From Neisseriaceae bacterium (GTDB taxonomy: Bacteria; Pseudomonadota; Gammaproteobacteria; Burkholderiales; Neisseriaceae): a DNA stretch of 7,523 nucleotides. The notes under the pieces were generated by a model that saw nothing but the letters and a program-made list of their open reading frames with translations, ran no database searches and was not told the origin of the DNA. Shown here piece after piece: positions 1 through 6,127 of this stretch (positions are counted from its first letter, which is position 1; each line of letters starts with the position of its first letter). A program made the translations under genes and the position numbers. The DNA lies in the NCBI GenBank assembly GCA_030151665.1, contig JASLDB010000195.1:1-7523 (forward strand). The letters are read 5' to 3'.

Positions 1-1821
1 ATCCGCATGAATCACCAAGCGCACATCAGGTTTGTCCACCCCCATACCAAATGCATTGGTTGAAACAATGATTTGAATATCACCTTGAATAAATGCTTCT
101 TGTATGTCTTGCTTTTCATTGGGTAATAGACCAGCATGAAAATGCTGACAGTTCCAACCCAATTTACGCAGATGCTCAGCGTGGCTTTCTGCTTTTTTCC
201 GACTGGCCACAAACACCACAGCCCCACCTTGGTTATTGGTTAGCTCTGATTTTAACAAAGCATCCATCAATGTTATTTTTTCTCCGCTTTGACACAAAAA
301 AGCATCAAAATGCAGGTTTTCTCGGGCTTGATAGCTGATTCGCTCATAAAATGTAGTTGATAATATCGATGAAAAATGATGTCGAATGTCTTCAATTACA
401 TCTGGTTTTGCAGTCGCGGTAAAACAAGCAATCGGTGCGACAGGATGATCAGCTGAGAATTTTTTAATAAACTTAGCCACATACAAGTAGTCTGGACGAA
501 AATCACTGCCCCATTTTGATAAACAATGTGCTTCATCATAAATCCATGAGCCAATACTTCTTTGAGCAATGGCATTTTGAAAACCTTTATTGCGAAACTG
601 TTCAGGCGACACCAGTAATAAGCCAATATCCCCTAGTTGTATCTTATCCAATACCTCCGCACGCTCAGGCAAGGACAACATACCATTGAGCATAGCCACT
701 GATGCAATGCCTCGTTTTTTTAAGCCATCAACTTGGTCTTTCATCAAAGATTGCAATGGTGAAATAATAATACTTAAACTACCATTTCGATGATAACGGT
801 TCAAAGCTGGCAATTGGTAACAAATGGACTTACCACCTCCCGTTGGCAAAATAGCCAATACATTCTGACTGCGCATCCCTGCCAAAGTCACATCATATTG
901 CACACTACTGCCATCTTCTTCATAACGAAAGTCATCGAAACCAAAATAACGCTTTAATTCAGCTCGAGGATTGTGTGTACTTTGACAATATTGACAAGCT
1001 GGATTATCACAAGGTGTATCTCGCAATGCAAAAATCAATTGCCCCACCTCAGGAAATTGATACCTCACCCAAGGTGCCAATACCGAATTTCCTCCTGAAA
1101 CCCGCAACCATGATAAAACGTATGCAATCGGCCAAGCTTGATCAACTTGGAAAACATCCTCTTTAATCAATTTTAGCAGTCGTGTTTTACAAACCTTAAT
1201 ATCTCGTTGCAACGAAGATACATTGGCTGGCTCTTCTTTTACCATCGTCAAGATACCCGCTTGCAATGCCACTTTATCCAAGCAATCCTCCTGACTTAAA
1301 CTTGCAAAATAAAAATCTGGTAATTTTTCATGTGCCAATAGGGTTTGGAAACATCGCAAAGCCAATGGGTAGGTCGCCTGTATCGCTAAAAGTGCTGTGT
1401 ATTGTTCTTGATACAATTGCCATGTAGCCTCACAATCAGCCAATGGTGAATTCAAGCTATCACTGATAATTTTGTAATTTTTCACCAAACGATGATAGGG
1501 GTTTTGTGGAAATGCCAGTGGGGACAAATGCAATGTATCGACCACAGGTAAAGACAATAACGATAAATACGGGGACTGCTGTTTTAATATGGCTAAATCA
1601 TGGTTAATCACATTGTGCCCAACCACAAACAAAGCATCTGCAGCCAAATCATCAATCTCACGCAAGGCCAATTGCAACGCCTTATCATTTTGAACATCAT
1701 ATTCTTTGGCAATATTTTTATAAGGAAATAGTGCACCTATTTTAAAAATAGTATTGCTGCTTGGATTCACTTCTAAATCCAATACGACCCCTTGTAACAA
1801 AGATTCCTGCCTATACTGCAT
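1..1821 (-). CDS. RecQ-like ATP-dependent DNA helicase with N-terminal DEDD exonuclease domain (partial, 3' end outside window)
   Basis: The minus frame from the ATG at 1821-1819 stays open to base 1, giving 607 residues with the C-terminus missing. An in-frame TAA four codons upstream and an AAAGGGA ribosome site fix this start. Residues about 10-135 resemble a DnaQ-type exonuclease: D15 and E17 in VVLDLEV, D75 in GHNVINHD, and D129 in SPLADCEA. The usual fifth residue (His five before the last Asp, or Tyr four before) is absent; N124 sits at the His position. Residues 271-279 hold CDNPACQYC, a possible metal site. The helicase core follows: Gln of motif 0 at Q308, Walker A PTGGGKS with K331, ISPLQSLMKDQ, DEAH at 429-432 followed by CLSKWGSDFRP, FTATA, and AFGMGVDKP near 590-600. 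By family it should unwind DNA 3' to 5' in repair or recombination. The exonuclease-RecQ order recalls human WRN. Helicase assignment is firm; nuclease activity is inferred. Confidence 0.93.
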   Translation of the reverse strand, partial: MQYRQESLLQGVVLDLEVNPSSNTIFKIGALFPYKNIAKEYDVQNDKALQLALREIDDLAADALFVVGHNVINHDLAILKQQSPYLSLLSLPVVDTLHLSPLAFPQNPYHRLVKNYKIISDSLNSPLADCEATWQLYQEQYTALLAIQATYPLALRCFQTLLAHEKLPDFYFASLSQEDCLDKVALQAGILTMVKEEPANVSSLQRDIKVCKTRLLKLIKEDVFQVDQAWPIAYVLSWLRVSGGNSVLAPWVRYQFPEVGQLIFALRDTPCDNPACQYCQSTHNPRAELKRYFGFDDFRYEEDGSSVQYDVTLAGMRSQNVLAILPTGGGKSICYQLPALNRYHRNGSLSIIISPLQSLMKDQVDGLKKRGIASVAMLNGMLSLPERAEVLDKIQLGDIGLLLVSPEQFRNKGFQNAIAQRSIGSWIYDEAHCLSKWGSDFRPDYLYVAKFIKKFSADHPVAPIACFTATAKPDVIEDIRHHFSSILSTTFYERISYQARENLHFDAFLCQSGEKITLMDALLKSELTNNQGGAVVFVASRKKAESHAEHLRKLGWNCQHFHAGLLPNEKQDIQEAFIQGDIQIIVSTNAFGMGVDKPDVRLVIHAD

Positions 1822-1963
1822 ATTATCCCTTTAGTCATTCATTTGCTGCTCATCTGATGCCATGAGCAACCAATATACCCTTATCCTTTTGGCTTAAATT
1901 TGGCATTTTTATTTTCTAAGCGCCATTGCCCGATTATGTTTTCGATTATTTATTATCATCATA
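1822..1963. other. Intergenic region between the LysR gene and the helicase gene
   Basis: This 142-base gap lies between two minus-strand genes. It holds a 7-bp hairpin, TGCTCAT at 1847-1853 pairing with ATGAGCA at 1862-1868 across an 8-base loop, without a following T run on the minus strand, so it is a poor terminator. A 7-base direct repeat, CGATTAT, lies at 1931-1937 and 1943-1949. No convincing promoter was identified, so whether the helicase gene is read through from the LysR gene or has its own start is open. Confidence 0.5.
1826..1832 (-). promoter_or_regulatory. Ribosome binding site of the helicase gene
   Basis: Read on the minus strand this is AAAGGGA, with five bases between its GGGA and the ATG at 1821-1819. 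Together with the in-frame TAA just upstream it decides the start of the helicase gene. Confidence 0.7.
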
Positions 1964-2884
1964 TCAAATCAGCACCATAAATTCCGCACTATATTCTTTT
2001 TCTGCCTGTAACAGAAAATCAATAAACAAACGGATTTTTTGGGGTAGATGGCGTTGTTGCAAATAAACGGCTTGAATATTCTGCTTGGGCAAAGTGTAAT
2101 CAGGTAATACTTGTTGTAATTTTCCCGTTTTTAAATCTTCAGCAATAAGCCACATAGGACAAATCGAAATACCCAAACCAGCGTTTAGCCAAGTGTGGGT
2201 TAAACTGGCTGCATTGCTAACATACTGCGCTTTTGGGGCAATAAAATGAAAATTCTGTGCCGGATTATCCTTATGCTCTAAAATAAAATGGCTATTTTGC
2301 CATTGGCTTTGGGCGATCCATGGGCTGGTTAATAAATCACTGGGTTTATCAATTGGGTGGTTGAGCAAATAATCAGGTGTAGCAACCAACACAATATCGT
2401 ATTGTCCCAAGTGGCGACTTTTTAAACTGCTATCTGGCAATTGGCCTAAGCGAATAGCAACATCCAATTTATCGGTTAATAAGTCACTAATACTGGAATC
2501 AAAACGGTAATCCACATGCAAATTCGGGTATTGCTTGGCGAATAATGGTAACAATGGGGCAATAAAACGTTGACCAAATTCTTGGGTTGAGCTGATGCGC
2601 AATGTGCCCCGAATGTGCTGTTCTTGTTGTTGCACACGCTCAATGGCTGCAGCCATGTCTTGTTGTATGTTTTTGCAATCTTGGTAAAAACACTGACCTG
2701 CATCACTCAGGCTCACTTTTCTGGTGCTGCGATTAAGCAAACTCACAGACAAATATGCTTCCAAATCTTTGATATGCAAACTCACCATGGCACGGCTTAA
2801 ACCCAGAGCATCTGCAGCTTTGGTGAATGAACCAGACTCCACCACTTGTAAAAAGACATTAATTTGTTTGCTTTTATCAGACAT
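1964..2884 (-). CDS. LysR-family transcriptional regulator
   Basis: This 306-residue protein has the normal LysR length. Residues about 5-64 form the winged helix-turn-helix: FLQVVESGSFTKAADALGLS, then SRAMVSLHIKDLEAYLSVSLLNR split over the recognition helix and wing. A linker helix follows to about residue 90. The rest is the two-lobed periplasmic-binding-like effector domain, beginning near LRISSTQEFG and including DVAIRLGQLPDSSL and GLGISICP. The sequence style resembles the CrgA/DmlR/AaeR branch. It should bind DNA as a tetramer and respond to a small ligand. It diverges from the MFS exporter gene across 113 bases that hold a good LysR-box dyad, so local control of the exporter, plus self-repression, is the likely job. 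The ATG at 2884-2882 has only a weak Shine-Dalgarno, but the helix-turn-helix begins within a few residues of it, as is usual. The ligand is unknown. Confidence 0.95.
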   Translation of the reverse strand: MSDKSKQINVFLQVVESGSFTKAADALGLSRAMVSLHIKDLEAYLSVSLLNRSTRKVSLSDAGQCFYQDCKNIQQDMAAAIERVQQQEQHIRGTLRISSTQEFGQRFIAPLLPLFAKQYPNLHVDYRFDSSISDLLTDKLDVAIRLGQLPDSSLKSRHLGQYDIVLVATPDYLLNHPIDKPSDLLTSPWIAQSQWQNSHFILEHKDNPAQNFHFIAPKAQYVSNAASLTHTWLNAGLGISICPMWLIAEDLKTGKLQQVLPDYTLPKQNIQAVYLQQRHLPQKIRLFIDFLLQAEKEYSAEFMVLI

Positions 2885-2893
2885 AGTAACTTG

Positions 2894-2916
2894 ATTGTTT
2901 AATTTTAATTAACAAT
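2894..2916. promoter_or_regulatory. Candidate LysR operator (T-N11-A dyad)
   Basis: The sequence is a perfect 6-bp inverted repeat, ATTGTT at 2894-2899 and AACAAT at 2911-2916, separated by 11 bases. This matches the T-N11-A architecture of LysR binding boxes and lies in the divergent gap between the LysR gene and the exporter gene. It is close to the regulator's own start (10 bases upstream of its ATG), which would suit autoregulation. The AT-rich context raises the chance of a fortuitous match. Confidence 0.6.
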
Positions 2917-2934
2917 TATTTTAGCTTGATTGCA

Positions 2935-2963
2935 TCGACAACACTAGCATCAAACCTTAGCAT
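2935..2963 (+). promoter_or_regulatory. Candidate promoter for the exporter operon
   Basis: TCGACA at 2935-2940 (five of six to the sigma-70 -35 consensus) and TAGCAT at 2958-2963 (four of six to the -10) are spaced by 17 bases. Transcription would begin near 2970, leaving a short leader before the ATG at 2998. The weak -10 fits a promoter needing activation, and the dyad at 2894-2916 lies upstream of the -35, where a LysR activator would bind. This is inferred from consensus matching only. Confidence 0.35.
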
Positions 2964-2997
2964 GGCGATTCTTTTTTCATCTGGCTAACCATCCACC

Positions 2998-4362
2998 ATG
3001 TCTTATCCTTACAAAGTGGCTTGTGTATTTTTACTGGGCTTTTTTATTGATTGCGTCAATATTTTCATGTCCGCTATGGCTTTACCAAATATTGCGCAAA
3101 CCATGCAGTTATCCCCCAGTGATACCACTTGGGTCAGCAATGCCTATATTCTGGGTTTAAGCTTGATTATGCCTTTAAGTAGTTGGTTCAGTGGGCGATT
3201 GGGCAGCAAAACACTATTAACACTATCCATGCTAATTTTTGCAGTCGCCAGCTTTTTTTGTGGTTTCAGTCAGCAGTTTCCCACCTTACTTTTTTGGCGA
3301 TTTATCCAAGGACTGGGTGGTGGTTTAATGATTCCAGTCGGACAAGCTTTGGTTTTTGCAGCATTTCCTGTCGCACAGCGCAGTAAAATCTCCACTTTGA
3401 TTATGGCTGTTGCCTTATTGGCACCAGCACTATCACCCAGTTTGGGTGGCATGTTGATTGACCATGCCAGCTGGTCTTGGATTTTTTGGGTGCACGTGCC
3501 TTTGGCTTTGTTGGCTGCGATTTTGGCTGCGATATGGCTTAAAGAAACACCTCCTGCAGCCACCGCAGCACCAGACTTTAAAGGATTGGTTTTGGTGAGC
3601 GTGGGTTTATTATTGTTGCTATTGGCACTCACACAACTGGGGTCTACTAAGGCTTTCTCACTACTGCCTTATGGTGCATTGTTACTGGCTTTATTGTGTC
3701 TGGGTTGGTATCACCACCATGCCAAACATCACCAAGATGCCATCTTGGATTTGCATTTATTAAAATCATCTAATTTATGGGTTTGTGTGCTGGTATACCA
3801 TGCCGTACCGGGTCTATTTACAGGCATCAATCTTTTGGCTATTTTTTATTTGCAAACCGTGGTTCATTTTTCAGCCACACACACTGGACAATTAATGTTG
3901 TTTTACGCCACAGGGGCTTTTATGGCCATGCTATTGGGTGGACGTTACTACCATGCTATCGGTGCCAAAAAACTATTACTACTGGGTGTATCACTGCATG
4001 CTTTGGGGATGATGAGCTTGGTCATTAGCCTTCCTAGCACTTTATTTTTACCCATGCTCTTGAGCTATACCCTCATGGGTATCGGTGGTGGTCTTAGTGC
4101 CAATGCCGCACAGACCACGGCATTGTTGGATTTTAGTGGCCAAGATTTATTAAAAGGCAGTGTACTTTGGAATATTAACCGTCAGATTGCCTTGAGTGTC
4201 GGTATTACATTGGCAACCTTGCTCTTGGCATTTAATCAGCAATTAACCTCATTACCCACCGCTTATGTTTACAGCTTTGCCATGTTGGCCTTGCTTTGTG
4301 CCCTGGTTATGCTTGTGATACCAAAATTACCATCAACCCTACCTCACCCCAAGAAGGATTAA
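2998..4362 (+). CDS. DHA2-type MFS multidrug exporter (EmrB-like, 14 TM)
   Basis: This 454-residue inner membrane protein is strongly hydrophobic, with about 14 predicted membrane spans, as in the DHA2 proton-drug antiporters. TM1 carries D18 and ends in ALPNIAQTM, like the LD..IVNVALP element of EmrB relatives. The loop 2-3 motif A is WFSGRLGSK (63-71), with Gly where many family members have Asp. RFIQGLGGG lies at 101-109, and the exporter-specific motif C is LAPALSPSLGG (141-151), followed by SWIFWVHVP. The extra central pair of spans is at about 195-240. It should expel a small toxic or aromatic compound using the proton gradient; the substrate cannot be read from sequence. An in-frame TAA at 2986-2988 makes the ATG at 2998 the first possible ATG, although no good Shine-Dalgarno precedes it. 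No EmrA-type membrane-fusion gene is adjacent. It is probably regulated by the divergent LysR protein and translated with the downstream NTF2-like gene. Confidence 0.93.
   Translation: MSYPYKVACVFLLGFFIDCVNIFMSAMALPNIAQTMQLSPSDTTWVSNAYILGLSLIMPLSSWFSGRLGSKTLLTLSMLIFAVASFFCGFSQQFPTLLFWRFIQGLGGGLMIPVGQALVFAAFPVAQRSKISTLIMAVALLAPALSPSLGGMLIDHASWSWIFWVHVPLALLAAILAAIWLKETPPAATAAPDFKGLVLVSVGLLLLLLALTQLGSTKAFSLLPYGALLLALLCLGWYHHHAKHHQDAILDLHLLKSSNLWVCVLVYHAVPGLFTGINLLAIFYLQTVVHFSATHTGQLMLFYATGAFMAMLLGGRYYHAIGAKKLLLLGVSLHALGMMSLVISLPSTLFLPMLLSYTLMGIGGGLSANAAQTTALLDFSGQDLLKGSVLWNINRQIALSVGITLATLLLAFNQQLTSLPTAYVYSFAMLALLCALVMLVIPKLPSTLPHPKKD
4352..4357 (+). promoter_or_regulatory. Ribosome binding site of the NTF2-like gene
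   Basis: AGAAGG ends nine bases before the ATG at 4367 and lies inside the last codons of the exporter gene. Spacing favours this ATG over the in-frame ATG at 4376, which is 18 bases away. The arrangement supports translational coupling. Confidence 0.6.
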
Positions 4363-4366
4363 GTTC

Positions 4367-4756
4367 ATGCCAACCATGATTGATTTAGCCAAAAACAGTG
4401 TTCAAGCCATTCACGACACCATTGCCCATGTTTTTACCCGAAAAAATGCTGCTGATTTAACAGCCATTCAAGCGGCATTTCACCCTGATTTTCAGATGGT
4501 TACCATCACAGGCCAGTGTGTTACATTGAATACAGTATTGTCCATGTTCACGAGTAAACAAGGCACTCGCCCTACTTTACGCATAGAAGTATCCAATATT
4601 ATGGTGTTAGCACACCATGCCAACACCATTTGGTTGCAATACCAAGAAACCCACCATGAACCCTCCCCCATGAGTCGAATCGCTTGTGCTTGTATTGAAG
4701 TCAACAATGACCAATGGCAATGGCGCTATCTACATGAAACGCCTATCGTAAAATAA
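4367..4756 (+). CDS. NTF2-like / SnoaL-like small protein (DUF4440-type)
   Basis: This is a 129-residue soluble protein with no signal peptide or membrane span. The pattern of N-terminal helices (about 5-35), the element FHPDFQMVTITGQ (38-50), a helix with TVLSMF, and several beta strands ending in WQWRYLHET is typical of the cone-shaped NTF2-like fold of the SnoaL/DUF4440 group. Members bind small hydrophobic molecules or catalyse isomerase, cyclase or hydrolase reactions; others have no known activity. I see no clear catalytic pair, so no reaction is assigned. It starts four bases after the exporter stop with its ribosome site inside that gene, so the two are almost certainly one operon. 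A role in handling or detoxifying the exporter's substrate is a context-based inference. The assignment to the fold is fairly good, the function unknown. Confidence 0.75.
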   Translation: MPTMIDLAKNSVQAIHDTIAHVFTRKNAADLTAIQAAFHPDFQMVTITGQCVTLNTVLSMFTSKQGTRPTLRIEVSNIMVLAHHANTIWLQYQETHHEPSPMSRIACACIEVNNDQWQWRYLHETPIVK

Positions 4757-4764
4757 TATTATTT
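4751..4764. repeat. AT palindrome at the end of the NTF2-like gene
   Basis: AAATAATATTATTT is a perfect 14-base palindrome that includes the stop codon of the NTF2-like gene. With no loop and no G-C pairs it would be a poor RNA terminator. It may be chance in an AT-rich context. Confidence 0.4.
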
Positions 4765-4840
4765 ATCAATCAAAATAAAGATATTGCCAATAACATACAC
4801 ATCAACAAATCGAAAATATGGTGCAAAAAAAACAATAATG

Positions 4841-4860
4841 ATATGATGCCAAAATCATAT
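4841..4860. promoter_or_regulatory. Inverted repeat overlapping a -10-like site upstream of the SRPBCC gene
   Basis: ATATGAT at 4841-4847 and ATCATAT at 4854-4860 form a 7-bp inverted repeat with a 6-base spacer. The left arm contains TATGAT (4842-4847), a five-of-six match to the -10 consensus, about 43 bases before the ATG at 4890. No clear -35 box lies at the usual distance. It could be a promoter with an overlapping operator, but both readings rest on short AT-rich matches. Confidence 0.35.
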
Positions 4861-4889
4861 TTAACGTCTTTATCGCAAAGAAAAACACC

Positions 4890-5306
4890 ATGACAAAAAC
4901 CCTAACAGTGGCTATTGACTTGCCTTGTACTGTCCAAAAAGCTTGGCTGTATTACACCTCACCAGAACACATTACACAATGGAATTTTGCTGAGGATTCT
5001 TGGCACTGCCCACATGCTAGCAATGACTTGCGTGTCGGTGGTCAATACTTGGCAAAAATGGCTGCCAAAGATGGCAGTTTTGAATTTGATTTTACGGCTA
5101 TTTATACGATGGTCGAATTGGGTAAGCACTTAGAATTTACCCTGTTTGATAATCGCCATGTTGTGGTTGATTTTGTAGAAGAAGGCGAATACAGCCGAAT
5201 CACTGTTACTTTTGATGCAGAGAACACCAACCCTATAGAAGTACAACAACAAGGTTGGCAAAATATCTTGAATCACCTACAAGACTATGCCAAAAAACAT
5301 GCCTAA
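4890..5306 (+). CDS. SRPBCC-fold protein, AHSA1 (activator of Hsp90 ATPase 1-like) family
   Basis: This 138-residue soluble protein has the full bacterial AHSA1-type length. Characteristic elements appear in order: an N-terminal strand TLTVAIDLP, VQKAWLYYTSPEHITQWNFA (about 15-34), WHCPHASNDLRVGG (38-51), AKDGSFEFDF (59-68), a strand with HVVVDFVEEGEYSRITVTFD, and the C-terminal helix after QQGWQNILNHL. The fold is a helix-grip with a deep hydrophobic cavity. Bacterial members are often annotated as polyketide cyclase-like or AHSA1-like, and their ligands are mostly unknown; an Hsp90 role should not be assumed. It is preceded by 133 non-coding bases with a possible promoter and followed within six bases by a strong terminator, so it looks monocistronic. 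Whether it shares regulation with the exporter operon upstream is not shown. Family call is confident, function is not. Confidence 0.9.
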   Translation: MTKTLTVAIDLPCTVQKAWLYYTSPEHITQWNFAEDSWHCPHASNDLRVGGQYLAKMAAKDGSFEFDFTAIYTMVELGKHLEFTLFDNRHVVVDFVEEGEYSRITVTFDAENTNPIEVQQQGWQNILNHLQDYAKKHA

Positions 5307-5311
5307 ACCCA

Positions 5312-5336
5312 AAACCGACTGCTTAGCAGTCGGTTT
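5312..5336. terminator. Rho-independent terminator, probably bidirectional
   Basis: AAACCGACTGC (5312-5322) pairs perfectly with GCAGTCGGTTT (5326-5336) across a TTA loop, an 11-bp stem. It begins six bases after the stop of the plus-strand SRPBCC gene and ends 12 bases after the stop of the minus-strand ATPase gene (5348). T-rich tails occur in both directions (TTTCTTA on plus; TTTTGGGTTTA on minus), so it can serve both convergent units. Confidence 0.88.
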
Positions 5337-5347
5337 CTTATCAATAT

Positions 5348-6127
5348 TTACTTTAACATGCCACTTAAAAAAGCTTGGGTGCGTGGGTTCTGTGGATGAT
5401 CAAAAAAGGCTTTAGCAGGCCCTGATTCCACCATCACACCACCATCCATAAAATAAACATAATCAGCGACTTCACGGGCAAAACCCATCTCATGGGTTAC
5501 CACTACCATGGTCATATTATCCTCTGCCAATTGCTGCATCGTTTTTAACACTTCACCTGTTAATTCTGGGTCCAATGCCGATGTTGGCTCGTCAAACAAC
5601 ATAATATCGGGCTGCATGGCCAAAGCCCTAGCAATGGCAACCCGCTGCTTCTGACCACCAGATAATTGTGATGGATAAAAATCAGCTTTATCAGCCAAAC
5701 CCACCTTGGCCAACAAACCTTGGGCAAGGGGTAAAATATCCGCTTTGCTCATTTTTTTAACAATCATTGGTGCTTCAATAATGTTTTGCAAAACGGTCAT
5801 GTGGGGAAATAAATTAAACTGTTGAAACACCATGCCCATGTGGCTACAAATGGCTTTCACCGTTTTGTCATCTTGGTAGTGACAATGCCCTGTCTCATCC
5901 GTGTCCACCATCACCTGACCTTCAATCACGATACTGCCAGATTGAATGGTTTCCAAATGGTTTAAACAACGCAATAACGTCGATTTACCAGAACCAGATG
6001 AACCAATAATGGCAATCACTTCCGATGACTTCACTTGCAAAGACACATCTTTTAACACTTCCAAATTACCATAGGATTTGCGAATGTGCTGAGCATCTAT
6101 CATTAAATTAGTCTTCGTAGACGGCAT
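5348..6127 (-). CDS. Polar amino acid ABC transporter ATP-binding protein (GlnQ/HisP family)
   Basis: This 259-residue cytoplasmic ATPase powers the importer encoded with it. All ABC motifs are intact: Walker A GSSGSGKST (42-50, K48), Q-loop MVFQQFNLFPHM (Q102), signature LSGGQ (155-159), Walker B IMLFDE (D179, catalytic E180), D-loop SALD (183-186) and switch H212 in THEMGFA. These are typical of the polar amino acid uptake subfamily. The region 71-93 between strand and Q-loop is somewhat longer and acidic/His-rich (DTDETGHCHYQDD). The gene overlaps the permease gene by 20 bases. The ATG at 6127 is chosen because GGAG lies seven bases upstream. An in-frame ATG at 6103, just after the permease stop, is a weaker alternative that would remove eight residues. 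It is the last gene of the operon, followed by the terminator at 5312-5336. Confidence 0.96.
   Translation of the reverse strand: MPSTKTNLMIDAQHIRKSYGNLEVLKDVSLQVKSSEVIAIIGSSGSGKSTLLRCLNHLETIQSGSIVIEGQVMVDTDETGHCHYQDDKTVKAICSHMGMVFQQFNLFPHMTVLQNIIEAPMIVKKMSKADILPLAQGLLAKVGLADKADFYPSQLSGGQKQRVAIARALAMQPDIMLFDEPTSALDPELTGEVLKTMQQLAEDNMTMVVVTHEMGFAREVADYVYFMDGGVMVESGPAKAFFDHPQNPRTQAFLSGMLK

Noticed and set aside
396..1166. Several short frames of 60-80 codons on both strands between 12 and 1166
   Set aside because: They overlap the single continuous helicase frame, which carries all RecQ motifs, and are shadows in other frames.
1..1821. The helicase as part of an anti-phage defence island
   Set aside because: Neighbours are transport and regulatory genes, and the downstream side is not visible. 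A defence role would be speculation.
1847..1868. Hairpin TGCTCAT/ATGAGCA as terminator of the LysR gene
   Set aside because: The stem is only 7 bp with an 8-base loop and no T run follows on the minus strand.
3270..3632. A 120-codon open frame on the minus strand inside the exporter gene
   Set aside because: It lies fully antisense to a well supported 14-TM exporter, has a low-complexity Ala/Lys/Asn composition typical of antisense frames, and matches no family I know.
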